From Mesorhizobium sp. RMAD-H1 (GTDB lineage Bacteria; Pseudomonadota; Alphaproteobacteria; Rhizobiales; Rhizobiaceae), in assembly GCF_014191375.1 (NCBI RefSeq), contig NZ_JACHWN010000002.1, positions 186,001-250,000 on the forward strand: a stretch of 64,000 nucleotides of DNA, read 5' to 3'. Below the pieces are notes generated by a model. The model saw only the letters and a program-made list of their open reading frames with translations. It was not told the origin of the DNA and did not search any database. Position 1 is the stretch's first letter. Each line of letters starts with the position of its first letter. The position numbers and the translations under genes are program-made. This document shows, in pieces, positions 1-10,418 of the stretch.

Positions 1-54
1 GCGCAGGGCGCGCATCCGTATGGAAATTAGCCGCAACTATCCACAAGAGTTATT

Positions 55-69
55 GTTCTCTTTTTGTTC
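55..69. promoter_or_regulatory. LexA (SOS) box 1
   Basis: The sequence reads GTTC-TCTTTTT-GTTC, an exact match to the alphaproteobacterial LexA operator GTTC-N7-GTTC. It lies about 720 bases before uvrA, so it more likely controls a gene outside the left edge (ssb is a candidate) or a distal promoter. Confidence 0.6.
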
Positions 70-549
70 TAGAGAAAATTGACCGGAATGCAAGGAGAAT
101 ATCGCGGTTCCAACGATAAATGACGGTGTTTGCGTGAGAAACCGCATGAAATAGCCCCGCCGCTCTTCTATCTCTGGCGCGCGGGGCTCGATTTTGGGGT
201 TTACCCTTCTTGCCGGTAGTGCTTCACCGACAAGCTCGTAGGAAACGCTTTCCGCTTCCTTGCATCAGGTTCAGATTTTCGGCAATCGGCTCACGACGCG
301 TCATGGACGGCGCGCTCACCGGTTGTGGCTTCATCAGGATGAAGCCTCGGGCGAACTATCAGGCGGACTCATGCTCCTCTCCTCCTGTCAGTTGGCTTTC
401 GCACGGCCGCCCGGCGCCTTCACGATGATCGCTCGTCCATACAATCATCAATCGTTGCCTGCGACCGACATGAAAATACTGCTCTTGTCAGGAGGCTTCG
501 TCAACGATCTTGTCATCACATTTCGCATGGCTTATTTGAACGAACGGTT

Positions 550-564
550 GTTCGATGTTTGTTC
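550..564. promoter_or_regulatory. LexA (SOS) box 2, uvrA-proximal
   Basis: The sequence reads GTTC-GATGTTT-GTTC, again an exact GTTC-N7-GTTC direct repeat. It lies 222 bases before the uvrA start, which implies a long leader or a promoter set well upstream. UvrA is a classical SOS gene, so the match fits its context. Confidence 0.7.
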
Positions 565-786
565 CGGTGCTAATAAATGCCGTATCCAGAGCGGAAGCCG
601 CCGGCTCCGCTTCGGGAAACGGTTTTCATGAGGGCGCCATGGGCGAATGGCATAGGGCACCCTACATTTCACGCATGATTTCGGGAGAACTGCCTCTCGG
701 CCTTCCGGGTTGTGCTGCATGGCGGCGCCGGTTTTGCGGGACCGGACGCCGTGGATTTTCGCGAGTGACAGGATGGCAGGGCGCGA

Positions 787-3708
787 ATGAGCGATCAAAA
801 ATATATCTCCATACGCGGTGCGCGCGAGCATAATCTGAAGAATGTCGATCTCGACCTGCCGCGCGACAAGCTCATCGTCATGACCGGGCTGTCCGGATCC
901 GGCAAGTCGTCGCTCGCCTTCGACACCATCTATGCGGAAGGCCAGCGCCGCTATGTCGAGAGCCTTTCGGCCTATGCGCGCCAGTTCCTGGAAATGATGC
1001 AGAAGCCCGATGTCGACCAGATCGACGGGCTTTCCCCCGCCATCTCCATCGAGCAGAAGACGACGAGCCGCAACCCGCGCTCCACCGTCGGCACCGTCAC
1101 CGAAATCTATGACTATATGCGCCTGCTCTTCGCGCGCGTCGGCGTGCCCTACTCTCCGGCGACGGGACTGCCGATCGAGAGCCAGACGGTGAGCCAGATG
1201 GTCGACCGCGTCATGGCGCTCGAGGAAGGCACGCGGCTCTACATCACCGCGCCGATGGTGCGCGGGCGCAAGGGCGAATACCGCAAGGAACTGGCCGAGC
1301 TGCAGAAAAAGGGCTTCCAGCGCGTCAAGGTGGACGGCACTTTCTACGAGATCGCCGAGGTGCCGGCGCTCGACAAGAAGTACAAGCACGATATCGACGT
1401 GGTGGTCGACCGCGTGGTGGTGCGCCCCGATCTCGCCTCGCGGCTGGCCGACAGCCTGGAGACCTGCCTGCGGCTCGCCGACGGGCTGGCGATCGCCGAA
1501 TTCGCCGACAAGCCGCTTCCCGCCGAAGAGACGGCGAGCGAATCCGCCAACAAGTCGAAAAACGAGACGCATGAGCGGCTGCTCTTTTCGGAGAAATTCG
1601 CCTGCCCCGTCTCGGGCTTCACCATTTCGGAGATCGAGCCCAGGCTTTTCTCCTTCAACAATCCGTTCGGCGCCTGTCCGAGCTGCGACGGCCTCGGCAC
1701 GCAGCAGGCGATCGATCCCAATCTCGTCATTCCCGACGAGAATGTGACGCTGCGCGAGGGCGCCATCGCGCCTTGGGCGCGATCGTCGTCTCCCTATTAC
1801 AACCAGACGCTGGAAGCGCTGGGCGCGGTCTATGGCTTCAAGATCGGCGACCGCTGGCGCGATCTGCCGGAGGCGGCGCAGAGCGCCATCCTGCACGGCA
1901 CAGGCACGAAGGAAATCACCTTCGCCTATGATGACGGCCTGCGCTCCTACAAGACCACCAAGACCTTCGAAGGCGTCATCCCCAATCTGGAGCGGCGCTG
2001 GAAGGAGACCGACTCGGCCTGGTCACGCGAAGAGATCGAGCGTTTCATGTCGTCCACCCCCTGCCCCGCCTGCAACGGCTATCGGCTGAAGCCCGAGGCG
2101 CGGGCGGTCAAGATCGGAGGCCTGCATATCGGCCAGGTCACGGAAATGTCGATCCGCAAGGCGGACGCCTGGTTCCGCGACATCGACGCGACGTTCAACG
2201 AAAAGCAAAGGGAGATCGCGGCACGAATCCTCAAGGAAATCCGCGAGCGCCTGCGCTTTTTGAACGATGTCGGCCTCGATTATCTGACGCTCTCGCGCAA
2301 TTCCGGCACGCTTTCAGGCGGTGAAAGCCAGCGCATCCGGCTGGCGTCGCAGATCGGCTCGGGGCTGACCGGGGTGCTTTATGTCCTCGACGAGCCCTCC
2401 ATCGGCTTGCACCAGCGCGACAATGCGCGGCTCCTCGACACGCTCAGGCATCTGCGCGACTTGGGCAACACGGTCATCGTCGTCGAGCATGACGAGGACG
2501 CGATCCTGACCGCCGACTACGTGGTCGATATCGGCCCTGCGGCCGGCATCCATGGCGGGCAGATCATTGCCCGGGGCACGCCCGACGAGATCATGGCGAG
2601 CCCGAAATCGCTGACCGGGCAATATCTCTCCGGCACCCGCGAAGTCGCGGTTCCGGCCGAGCGGCGGCCGATCTCCAAGGCGAAGCGCATCAAGGTGGTC
2701 GGCGCGCGCGGCAACAATCTGAAGAATGTCTCGGCCGAAATACCGCTCGGCACGTTTACCTGCGTGACCGGTGTTTCCGGCGGCGGCAAGTCGACCTTCC
2801 TGATCGAGACGCTGTTCAAGGCGGCCTCGCGCCGCATCATGGGCTCGCGCGAGCACCCGGCCGAGCACGACCGGATCGACGGGCTGGAATATCTCGACAA
2901 GGTGATCGACATCGACCAGTCGCCGATCGGGCGCACGCCGCGCTCGAACCCCGCCACTTATACCGGCGCGTTCACGCCGATCCGCGACTGGTTCGCCGGC
3001 CTGCCGGAGGCGAAGGCGCGCGGCTATCAGCCGGGCCGCTTCTCCTTCAACGTCAAGGGCGGGCGCTGCGAGGCCTGCCAGGGCGATGGCGTCATCAAGA
3101 TCGAGATGCACTTCCTGCCCGATGTCTATGTCACCTGCGATGTCTGCCACGGCAAGCGCTACAATCGCGAGACGCTCGAGGTGCTCTTCAAGGGCAAGTC
3201 GATCGCCGACGTGCTCGACATGACCGTGGAGGAAGGCGCCGAGTTCTTCTCCGCCGTTCCGGCGGTGCGCGACAAGCTGGAAACGCTCAACAAGGTCGGC
3301 CTCGGCTATATCAAGGTCGGCCAGCAGGCGACGACGCTCTCAGGCGGCGAGGCCCAGCGCGTCAAGCTGGCCAAGGAACTGTCGCGCCGGGCGACCGGCC
3401 GCACGCTCTACATTCTGGACGAGCCGACGACGGGCCTGCATTTCCATGACGTGGCCAAGCTTCTTGAAGTGCTGCATGAATTGGTCGAGCAGGGAAACAC
3501 GGTGGTGGTGATCGAGCACAATCTCGAAGTGATCAAGACCGCCGACTGGGTGATCGACCTCGGCCCCGAGGGCGGCGATGGCGGCGGCGAGATCGTCGCG
3601 GTGGGCCGCCCTGAGGACATCGTCAAGGAGCCGCGGTCCTATACCGGGCACTTCCTGAAGGAGCTTCTGGAGCGCCGCCCGAAACGCAAGGCGGAAGCGG
3701 CGGAGTAA
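787..3708 (+). CDS. uvrA: Excinuclease ABC subunit A
   Basis: DNA-damage recognition ATPase of nucleotide excision repair, acting in the cytoplasm with UvrB and UvrC. The protein has 973 residues, a normal family length. Walker A motifs are GLSGSGKS at about 34-41 and GVSGGGKS at about 662-669, and two LSGGE ABC signatures are present. The C-terminal zinc finger is intact (CEAC ... CDVC). The first finger reads C273-P-V-S276 ... C297-x2-C300, so one cysteine is serine. From memory this is common in alphaproteobacteria. Two LexA boxes upstream predict SOS control. The start is the first in-frame ATG that begins the conserved N-terminus, with only a weak purine-rich site before it. Confidence 0.97.
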   Translation: MSDQKYISIRGAREHNLKNVDLDLPRDKLIVMTGLSGSGKSSLAFDTIYAEGQRRYVESLSAYARQFLEMMQKPDVDQIDGLSPAISIEQKTTSRNPRSTVGTVTEIYDYMRLLFARVGVPYSPATGLPIESQTVSQMVDRVMALEEGTRLYITAPMVRGRKGEYRKELAELQKKGFQRVKVDGTFYEIAEVPALDKKYKHDIDVVVDRVVVRPDLASRLADSLETCLRLADGLAIAEFADKPLPAEETASESANKSKNETHERLLFSEKFACPVSGFTISEIEPRLFSFNNPFGACPSCDGLGTQQAIDPNLVIPDENVTLREGAIAPWARSSSPYYNQTLEALGAVYGFKIGDRWRDLPEAAQSAILHGTGTKEITFAYDDGLRSYKTTKTFEGVIPNLERRWKETDSAWSREEIERFMSSTPCPACNGYRLKPEARAVKIGGLHIGQVTEMSIRKADAWFRDIDATFNEKQREIAARILKEIRERLRFLNDVGLDYLTLSRNSGTLSGGESQRIRLASQIGSGLTGVLYVLDEPSIGLHQRDNARLLDTLRHLRDLGNTVIVVEHDEDAILTADYVVDIGPAAGIHGGQIIARGTPDEIMASPKSLTGQYLSGTREVAVPAERRPISKAKRIKVVGARGNNLKNVSAEIPLGTFTCVTGVSGGGKSTFLIETLFKAASRRIMGSREHPAEHDRIDGLEYLDKVIDIDQSPIGRTPRSNPATYTGAFTPIRDWFAGLPEAKARGYQPGRFSFNVKGGRCEACQGDGVIKIEMHFLPDVYVTCDVCHGKRYNRETLEVLFKGKSIADVLDMTVEEGAEFFSAVPAVRDKLETLNKVGLGYIKVGQQATTLSGGEAQRVKLAKELSRRATGRTLYILDEPTTGLHFHDVAKLLEVLHELVEQGNTVVVIEHNLEVIKTADWVIDLGPEGGDGGGEIVAVGRPEDIVKEPRSYTGHFLKELLERRPKRKAEAAE

Positions 3709-3738
3709 TCGAAGGTCTGGTTCGATGGACCAGCCGCG

Positions 3739-3893
3739 TCTGCCCCTCACCCTTACCCTCTCCCCGCAAGCGGGGAGAGGGAGACGCGGACGTTTTCGCC
3801 CTCTTTTCCGCCAAGTACAGGGGGCAACGGGATAGCGGCATGGCTGATGCCCCCTCTCCCCGCACGCGGGAAGAGGGTAAGGGTGAGGGCAGA
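3739..3893. repeat. Inverted repeat pair in uvrA-DUF72 spacer
   Basis: A 28-29 base arm at 3739-3767 is repeated in reverse at 3866-3893, with one mismatch and one single-base gap. Each arm also forms its own hairpin: CCCTCTCCCCGC at 3756-3767 pairs with 3770-3781, and 3852-3863 pairs with 3866-3877 with one mismatch. It resembles the palindromic intergenic elements scattered through rhizobial genomes. It may also end uvrA transcription, although no T run follows. Confidence 0.75.
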
Positions 3894-3921
3894 TTTCTAA
3901 AGCAGGCAGAGAGGGATAGCC

Positions 3922-4740
3922 ATGGCACAGGGCGGCGCAATACGAGCAGGCATCGGTGGGTGGACCTTCGAGCCCTGGGAGGGCACGTTCTATCCGGACG
4001 ACCTGCCCAAGAGGCGGCAGCTTGAATATGCCAGCCGGCAGCTGACCACCATCGAGGTCAACGGCACTTATTACGGCTCGCAGAAGCCGGCGACCTTCGC
4101 CAAATGGGCGAGCGAGGTGCCGGAGGGCTTTGTCTTCTCGCTCAAGGGAAACCGCTTCGTCACCAACCGCCGCTTCCTTGCGGAAGCCGGGGAATCGATC
4201 GCGCGTTTCCTGACGCAGGGCATCACGGAGCTGGGACCGCATCTCGGGCCGATTCTCTGGCAGTTCGCGCCGACGAAGAAGTTCGACCCGGATGATTTCG
4301 AGGCTTTTCTCAAGCTCTTGCCGGAAAAGCAGGACGGGCTGAAGCTTCGCCATACCGTCGAGGTCCGCCATCCCTCATTCGCGGTGCCGGAATTCGTGGC
4401 GCTCGCCCGCAAGCACGGCGTGGCGATCACCTATGCCGAGCATTTCGAATATCCCGAAATTGCCGATATCACCGCCGATTTCGTCTATGCCCGCCTTCAG
4501 AAGGGCAAGGACGAGATCGCCACAGGCTATCCGGCCGAGGCGCTCGACCGCTGGGCTGAACGGGCGAAAATCTGGGCCGATGGCGGCAGCCCGGACGACC
4601 TGCCCTATACCGATGCGGACAATCCGGCGCCGAAGGAGCCGCGCGATGTCTTCGTCTATTTCATTCACGAGGGCAAGGTGCGGGCGCCCAACGCCGCGCG
4701 GGCGCTGATGGAACGGATCGCCGGGATTAAGACGGCATGA
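3922..4740 (+). CDS. DUF72 (YecE-like) domain protein
   Basis: The protein has 272 residues. The N-terminus (AGIGGWTFEPWEGTFYP) and the later EVRHPSF motif identify the DUF72/YecE family, which adopts a TIM-barrel-like fold. The biochemical role of the family is not established. The start is the ATG after the uvrA-side inverted repeat, preceded by a purine-rich AGAGAGGGATAG stretch. It lies on the same strand as uvrA but is separated from it by a 213-base repeat-bearing spacer, so co-transcription is uncertain. Confidence 0.85.
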   Translation: MAQGGAIRAGIGGWTFEPWEGTFYPDDLPKRRQLEYASRQLTTIEVNGTYYGSQKPATFAKWASEVPEGFVFSLKGNRFVTNRRFLAEAGESIARFLTQGITELGPHLGPILWQFAPTKKFDPDDFEAFLKLLPEKQDGLKLRHTVEVRHPSFAVPEFVALARKHGVAITYAEHFEYPEIADITADFVYARLQKGKDEIATGYPAEALDRWAERAKIWADGGSPDDLPYTDADNPAPKEPRDVFVYFIHEGKVRAPNAARALMERIAGIKTA

Positions 4741-4879
4741 CAGAAATCATTGAAGTCGATGATATAAGCCTTTGTTTTTGCTAACTCATCGAGAGATTGG
4801 ATTTTCCTGATCTGTTACTTCCAAGACAGGTTATATGCGTTACGCCAGCATTTCCACCCTAGCGGCGATGACATTGTTG

Positions 4880-4918
4880 AGGCCTGGATTCCAGTGCTTG
4901 TCACTGGAATCCAAGCCT
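4880..4918. repeat. Dispersed palindrome, family A, copy 1
   Basis: A 17-base-pair stem with one mismatch and the loop CTTGT, core ATTCCAGTG/CACTGGAAT. The same core occurs at 58948-58970 and 59056-59085. It lies between the convergent DUF72 and nnr genes, where it could also act as a transcription barrier. Confidence 0.8.
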
Positions 4919-4986
4919 CTCCCTATCCACTGTCTCAACGGTAACGAGTAATCAAATGCCAAGCCGTTCCATCAGGAATGTGCACG

Positions 4987-6492
4987 CTACTCCACTCCCA
5001 TTCCATCCAGCACTGCCGGCAGCCCTTCCGGCAGATCTTCCGCTATCAACCCCGGGCCGAAACGTTTCGCCGCATCGGCGTGGAGCCACACGGCCGCCGC
5101 CGCGGCTTCGAAGGCCGGCATGCCCTGTGCGATGAGGCCTGCCGCCATGCCGGCGAGCACGTCGCCCGAGCCGGCCGTGGCCAGCAGCGGCGTGCCGTTG
5201 GAGTTGATCGCAGTCCGGCCGTCGGGTGAGGCGATGACCGTATCGGGGCCCTTGTAGATGACGATCGCATTGGCCCGCTTCGCCGCCGCCCTCGCCTTCT
5301 CCAGCTTCGATAACGCCTGATCCGCACCGATCGTGCCGAACAGGCGGTGGAACTCGCCCTCGTGCGGCGTCAGCACCAGCGCGCTGGCCTGTGTCCTGCC
5401 CGTTGCTTCAAACAACTCGTCCGGGTTGCTCTCGAACGCCGTCAGGCCGTCGGCATCGAGCACCAGCCCGTGAAATCCCTCGCCCGTCCGGCGCCTGTCG
5501 AGCAGCGCCGGGGCGAGTTCGCGGATCCGCGCCGCATCGCCGAAGCCCGGGCCGAGAACGGCGGAGAATACCTTGCGGTCCCTGATGAAATCCACGGCAT
5601 CGGCAACAGTTTGCGTCTTGCGCAGCATGATGCTGGTCAGATGCACGGCATGAACGAGCAGCGCATCCGGCGGGGAGAGGACGGTGACCGCCCCTGCCCC
5701 GATGCGCGCCGCGGCCCTTGCGGAAAGTCTTGCTGCACCCGTCGCCATAGCTCCGCCAGAAAATACCGCCGTATGACCGCGCCGGTACTTATGCGTGTCT
5801 TCCGCCGGTCGCGGAAAATGCTCTCGCCAAAGATCAGGCGTGTTCTCCCAACAGCGCGGCGCGATCTCCTCCAGCACGCTGTCCCTGATGCCGATGTCGG
5901 TCACCAGGACTTCACCGCAGCGGTCCCGCCCCGGCAGCAGCAGATGGCCCGGCTTCTTGCGGAAGAAGGTGATGGTCAGCGTGGCCTCGAAAGCCGCCCC
6001 AAGCACGGCGCCGCTCGCACCGGAAACGCCGCTCGGCAGATCGACGGCGATGACCGGCAGGCGGGCGGCATTCACCGCCTCGATGATCGATTTCTCCATG
6101 CCCCCGACCGGGCGCGCAAGACCGGCGCCATAGAAGGCATCGATGACGAGGTCGCAATCATCAACGATGAATTCCCCCAGGGAGCGCACCGCCCCCTGGT
6201 AGTCCGCCGCGGCCAGAAAGGCGTCGCTCCCCTCGCGCGGCGCATGGCTGCGGAAACAGGTCACTCCCAGTCCTGCTTCAGCCAGCAACCGTGCAGCGAC
6301 GTAACCATCCCCGCCATTGTTGCCGGGACCGCAGAGAACGGCGATCCGGCCGGCATCCGGGAAGCGCGCGAGGATCGCACGGGCGATCGAGATGCCGGCA
6401 TTCCGCATCAGGACATAGCCATCACCGGGGCCCGCCGCGATGGTCAACCTGTCGGCTTCCCCCATTTCCTCCGGTGTCAAAAGCTCATGCAT
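4987..6492 (-). CDS. nnr: Bifunctional NAD(P)HX epimerase / ADP-dependent dehydratase
   Basis: Metabolite-repair enzyme that restores hydrated NADH and NADPH. The 501 residues show the YjeF_N epimerase fold first, with the glycine-rich GNNGGDGYVAARLL motif at about 73-86. The ribokinase-like dehydratase domain follows, ending with the ATP-site motif TAGSGDVLAGMAAG. The two-domain length is normal for the fused bacterial form. It ends toward the DUF72 gene and starts divergently from glnB, with about 290 bases between the two start codons. The ATG chosen begins the usual N-terminus (MHELLTPEEM). Confidence 0.93.
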   Translation of the reverse strand: MHELLTPEEMGEADRLTIAAGPGDGYVLMRNAGISIARAILARFPDAGRIAVLCGPGNNGGDGYVAARLLAEAGLGVTCFRSHAPREGSDAFLAAADYQGAVRSLGEFIVDDCDLVIDAFYGAGLARPVGGMEKSIIEAVNAARLPVIAVDLPSGVSGASGAVLGAAFEATLTITFFRKKPGHLLLPGRDRCGEVLVTDIGIRDSVLEEIAPRCWENTPDLWREHFPRPAEDTHKYRRGHTAVFSGGAMATGAARLSARAAARIGAGAVTVLSPPDALLVHAVHLTSIMLRKTQTVADAVDFIRDRKVFSAVLGPGFGDAARIRELAPALLDRRRTGEGFHGLVLDADGLTAFESNPDELFEATGRTQASALVLTPHEGEFHRLFGTIGADQALSKLEKARAAAKRANAIVIYKGPDTVIASPDGRTAINSNGTPLLATAGSGDVLAGMAAGLIAQGMPAFEAAAAAVWLHADAAKRFGPGLIAEDLPEGLPAVLDGMGVE

Positions 6493-6535
6493 GCGTTCTT
6501 GCCCCTTGTTGCCGAAGCCGCCGGAAGGAACAGCG

Positions 6536-6553
6536 ATAATGAATATTTATTAT
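6536..6553. promoter_or_regulatory. AT-rich near-palindrome between nnr and glnB
   Basis: An 18-base near-palindrome (ATAATGAATATTTATTAT) stands out from the GC-rich surroundings. It lies 44 bases before nnr and about 150 bases upstream of the sigma-54 promoter of glnB. It could be a protein-binding or bent-DNA site; no specific factor can be named. Confidence 0.3.
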
Positions 6554-6649
6554 GCATTCTGCACATAATTTGCTCATTTGGACGTTATCCTGCCCTTCAG
6601 GACATGCCTGTCGAACGGAAGCATCCCCTGCGACGTGACACATTTCTAG

Positions 6650-7120
<471 letters not shown>

Positions 7121-7177
7121 CTTCTCGCCACGCCTCACGCAGACCATTCCATCGTCGTGTAATAGGGAAAGAATGAT

Positions 7178-8587
7178 ATGACGACTGCAAATGACATCCT
7201 CAAACAGATCAAGGACAATGACGTAAAGTTCCTTGATCTCCGCTTCACGGATCCGAAGGGCAAACTGCAACATGTGACGATGGACGTCGGCGTTGTCGAC
7301 GAAGAAATGTTTGCCGACGGCGTGATGTTCGACGGCTCCTCGATCGCCGGCTGGAAGGCCATCAACGAATCCGACATGGTGCTGATGCCCGATGTCGAGA
7401 CGGCCCATATCGATCCGTTCTTCGCCCAGTCGACCATGGTCGTCATGTGCGACATCCTCGATCCGATCTCCGGCGAGGCCTACAACCGCGACCCGCGCGG
7501 CACGGCCAAGAAGGCGGAGGCCTATTTGAAGTCGCTCGGCCTCGGCGACACCATCTATGTCGGCCCGGAAGCCGAGTTCTTCGTCTTCGACGACGTCAAG
7601 TACAAGGCCGATCCGTACAACACCGGCTTCAAGCTCGACTCCACCGAACTGCCGTCGAACGACGACACCGATTACGAAACCGGCAACCTGGGTCACCGTC
7701 CGCGCGTCAAGGGCGGCTATTTCCCGGTTCCGCCCGTCGACAGCGCCCAGGACATGCGTTCGGAAATGCTGACCGTGCTCACCGAAATGGGCGTGACGGT
7801 CGAGAAGCATCACCATGAGGTGGCTGCCGCCCAGCACGAGCTCGGCCTCAAGTTCGACACGCTGGTGCGCAACGCCGACAAGATGCAGATCTACAAGTAT
7901 GTCGTGCATCAGGTGGCCAATGCCTATGGCAAGACGGCAACCTTCATGCCGAAGCCGATCTTCGGCGACAACGGTTCGGGCATGCACGTCCATATGTCGA
8001 TCTGGAAGGACGGCAAGCCGACCTTCGCCGGCAATGAATATGCCGGCCTTTCCGAGAACTGCCTGTTCTTCATCGGCGGCATCATCAAGCACGCCAAGGC
8101 GATCAACGCCTTCACCAACCCGTCGACCAACTCCTACAAGCGTCTGGTCCCGGGCTATGAGGCGCCGGTGCTGCTCGCCTATTCCGCGCGCAACCGCTCG
8201 GCTTCCTGCCGCATTCCGTTCGGCACCTCGCCGAAGTCGAAGCGCGTCGAGATCCGCTTCCCCGATCCGTCGGCGAACCCCTATCTCGGCTTCGCCGCCC
8301 TGCTGATGGCCGGCCTCGACGGCATCAAGAACAAGATCCATCCGGGCCAGGCCATGGACAAGGATCTCTACGACCTGCCGGCGAAGGAGCTGAAGAAGAT
8401 CCCGACCGTCTGCGGTTCGCTCCGCGAGGCGCTGCAGAGCCTCGACAAGGATCGCGGCTTCCTGAAGGCCGGCGGCGTCTTCGACGACGACCAGATCGAC
8501 GCCTTCATCGAGCTGAAGATGGCCGAGACGCTGCGTTACGAAACGACGCCGCATCCGGTCGAGTACGACATGTACTACTCGGTCTAA
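7178..8587 (+). CDS. glnA: Type I glutamine synthetase
   Basis: ATP-dependent amidation of glutamate, the main ammonium-assimilating enzyme, a cytoplasmic dodecamer. The 469 residues contain the FDGSSIAGW motif near 50-58, the [10 protein letters not shown] metal/ATP-site segment, NRSASCRIP, and the adenylylation site KDLYDLP with Tyr398. GlnE-type covalent control is therefore expected. It is second in the operon with glnB and is followed by a strong intrinsic terminator. Confidence 0.98.
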   Translation: MTTANDILKQIKDNDVKFLDLRFTDPKGKLQHVTMDVGVVDEEMFADGVMFDGSSIAGWKAINESDMVLMPDVETAHIDPFFAQSTMVVMCDILDPISGEAYNRDPRGTAKKAEAYLKSLGLGDTIYVGPEAEFFVFDDVKYKADPYNTGFKLDSTELPSNDDTDYETGNLGHRPRVKGGYFPVPPVDSAQDMRSEMLTVLTEMGVTVEKHHHEVAAAQHELGLKFDTLVRNADKMQIYKYVVHQVANAYGKTATFMPKPIFGDNGSGMHVHMSIWKDGKPTFAGNEYAGLSENCLFFIGGIIKHAKAINAFTNPSTNSYKRLVPGYEAPVLLAYSARNRSASCRIPFGTSPKSKRVEIRFPDPSANPYLGFAALLMAGLDGIKNKIHPGQAMDKDLYDLPAKELKKIPTVCGSLREALQSLDKDRGFLKAGGVFDDDQIDAFIELKMAETLRYETTPHPVEYDMYYSV

Positions 8588-8613
8588 GGCCGGGGCCGAC
8601 TAACCACGAAAAG

Positions 8614-8639
8614 AAAACCCCGGCTCTGCCGGGGTTTTT
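8614..8639 (+). terminator. Intrinsic terminator of glnBA
   Basis: The stem ACCCCGG/CCGGGGT at 8617-8623 and 8629-8635 has a 5-base loop, is preceded by A residues and followed by a run of T. It lies 27 bases after the glnA stop codon. Confidence 0.9.
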
Positions 8640-8690
8640 GTTTGGGCTTCCTGCTTTCAGGAAAAGCGTCCTGCTATTTCCCGGTCTGCC

Positions 8691-8843
8691 CTAATCCTTA
8701 TTCCGGGAAATCGAGCCGGTCGTGATCTCCTCCGGTGCCGCGGAAAAGAGCTCCTTCCCCTGGAAAGACCGGCCGGGATGAGCCGCCGCAACGAGCAGCG
8801 CCACAACGAAGGTCAAAGCCAGATAGATGGAAAGACGTGACAT
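8691..8843 (-). CDS. Small membrane or secreted peptide of unknown function
   Basis: A 50-codon frame beginning MSRLSIYLALTFVVALLVAA, a single hydrophobic segment at about 5-24. A polar tail with TTGSI near the end follows. A GAGGGA ribosome-binding site lies at proper spacing before the ATG at 8843. It is convergent with glnA, sharing the 100-base spacer that holds the glnA terminator, and starts 64 bases after the ATP12-like gene stops. Many rhizobial short proteins end in a TTGSI-like tail, but I cannot name a family. It could be a lipid-interacting peptide or a chance frame; the signal-like start and the ribosome-binding site favour a real gene. Confidence 0.5.
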   Translation of the reverse strand: MSRLSIYLALTFVVALLVAAAHPGRSFQGKELFSAAPEEITTGSISRNKD

Positions 8844-8907
8844 CGGACAGTTTCCCTCTTCGAATACTGCCTCGATATCAGCGACCAAACCGGGCGGAAT
8901 AAGGACG

Positions 8908-9705
8908 TCAAAATGATGAGGTTGCGGCAAACATTGCTGCAGCCGCCATCATCTCTTCCTCGCGGGAAAGACGGCGTGCCTTGGCTTCCGCGTCCTCGCC
9001 CCAATGCTCGATGGTCCAGTCCTCATCGAGATGGGCGAGCTCCCAGCCTTCTTTTACGCCGATTTCGCCCTTGGCAATGGCGAGCGCCAGGATGGCGGAG
9101 CCGGTAAGGGTGGTCATGGTATGAAGCGCTGCCAGCGCGACAGGGTTGCTTATGGCATTCAGATGCACGCCGAAGGCGGCCAGCGCCTCGCGCGGCTGGG
9201 CGACATGCATCACCCCCTCGGCCAGAATGAAACGGGCGCTGAGCGCCGACGATGCCCAGTCGATCAGCGGATCCCAGCGCTCCGCCTGCCGCTTGACCAG
9301 CGTCTCCGGCCCCTCAGCCCTGTAGAACAACATGTCCGAGGCGGCAAAGCGCAGGAGATCCTCCACCACCGCCTGCGGATCATCGGCCACGCCGTCGATC
9401 GCCGTGTTGGCGAGACGGGTCGCCGGCATCCGCGCCGGATCGATCACCTCTTCCTGGCTGGCGAATTCATCGGCAATGATCTGCGCCGCAGCGGCGGTCG
9501 GCAGCGTCAGGTTGCGTCGCCCGGGCGTGCGAACCGGCTTGCCGTCGAGATGGATGCCATAGCCGCCGCCTTCGTTCCCGGCCACGGTGACGGTCTGGTA
9601 GAATTTCTTCGGCAATTGCGTCTTCATCTGTTTTTGTGCGCGCCGCACCGGATCGGGATCCGACAGCGCCTCTCCCTTTTCGAGATCGTTCAGGATGTCA
9701 CGCAT
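8908..9705 (-). CDS. ATP12-family chaperone-like protein
   Basis: A 265-residue protein of the ATP12 family. In mitochondria this family helps assemble the F1-ATPase alpha subunit; the bacterial role is inferred. Recognisable segments are KKFYQTVTV and GIHLDGKPVRTP near the N-terminus, and ARFILAEGVMHV and the WTIEHWGEDAEA stretch near the C-terminus. The ATG at 9705 (MRDILNDLEKGEAL) is preferred over the longer frame because the extra 16 residues overlap the HAD gene spacing and look non-coding. It follows the HAD phosphatase gene by 44 bases, probably in one transcript. Confidence 0.88.
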   Translation of the reverse strand: MRDILNDLEKGEALSDPDPVRRAQKQMKTQLPKKFYQTVTVAGNEGGGYGIHLDGKPVRTPGRRNLTLPTAAAAQIIADEFASQEEVIDPARMPATRLANTAIDGVADDPQAVVEDLLRFAASDMLFYRAEGPETLVKRQAERWDPLIDWASSALSARFILAEGVMHVAQPREALAAFGVHLNAISNPVALAALHTMTTLTGSAILALAIAKGEIGVKEGWELAHLDEDWTIEHWGEDAEAKARRLSREEEMMAAAAMFAATSSF

Positions 9706-9749
9706 CGAGCAACTCTTTTGTTGTTTTACGCAAGCCGCCGGAAAGCGCT

Positions 9750-10418
9750 TCACACTTCCTGGATTTGCCTTTCAAGCAGCGTCAGCAGGTCGGCAGGCAC
9801 GTCGAGCACATGATCGGCTCCGCTTGCGCGTAACGCTTCCGGCGAATGATAGCCCCATGAAACGCCGACGGCCAGCGCGCCGGCTGCCCGCGCCATTTCC
9901 ATATCGTAGATGGCGTCACCGACGACAAGGGCCTCGCCCGGATCGAAGCCCGCTTCCGCACAGGCCTCAAGCACCATGGCGGGGTGCGGTTTGGAAGGAC
10001 AATCGTCGGCGGTCCGCACGACGAAGAAATGCTCGCTCAGGCCATGCATTTCCAGAACCCGGCGCACGCCGCGCCGCGACTTGCCGGTCACCATGCCGAT
10101 GACGATATCGTCCCGGCGTCCCAGATCGGCGACGAGTTCGGGAATACCGGGAAACACCGGTTCGGCAAAATCAGGCTCCTCGCGCATGACAATGAAATGA
10201 TCCTTGTAGCGTTGCGCCAGCGCCCGCACCTCGGCGTCGATTTCGCATTTCAGGAGCCGAGCGATCGCATGATCGAGCGAAAGGCCGATGATGGAGCGGG
10301 TCTCGGTCTCCGCGAGCTCCGCCAGGCCCGCTTCGGCAAAGGTTCTCGCCATGCAGCGATGGATGACGCCGGCGCTGTCGACCAGCGTTCCGTCGCAATC
10401 GAAGAGAACGAGCTTCAT
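9750..10418 (-). CDS. HAD-superfamily phosphatase (phosphoglycolate-phosphatase-like)
   Basis: A 222-residue haloacid-dehalogenase-type hydrolase. Motif I is DCDGTL with the nucleophile Asp7 and acid/base Asp9. The later KPHP (lysine motif III) and VVGDAIYDMEMA (motif IV) are present, with a helical cap between motifs I and II. The substrate is not shown by the sequence; small sugar phosphates or phosphoglycolate are likely. The start ATG overlaps the last base of the pseudouridine synthase stop (TGATG), which fixes the start and indicates translational coupling. Confidence 0.9.
   Translation of the reverse strand: MKLVLFDCDGTLVDSAGVIHRCMARTFAEAGLAELAETETRSIIGLSLDHAIARLLKCEIDAEVRALAQRYKDHFIVMREEPDFAEPVFPGIPELVADLGRRDDIVIGMVTGKSRRGVRRVLEMHGLSEHFFVVRTADDCPSKPHPAMVLEACAEAGFDPGEALVVGDAIYDMEMARAAGALAVGVSWGYHSPEALRASGADHVLDVPADLLTLLERQIQEV

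Larger units (their letters stand above)
1..786. other. Long non-coding upstream region of uvrA
   Basis: No convincing gene is seen in these 786 bases. The short open frames have no family resemblance and no good ribosome-binding sites. The region holds two LexA-type boxes (annotated separately). It also has a stem with arms AGCCCCGC and GCGGGGCT around 153-189. The gene to the left lies outside the window. In related bacteria ssb is often the neighbour of uvrA, so the left-hand box may serve it; this is inference. Confidence 0.6.

Noticed and set aside
260-631. Small frames in the uvrA upstream region
   Set aside because: No ribosome-binding site, no similarity, and one overlaps the second LexA box.
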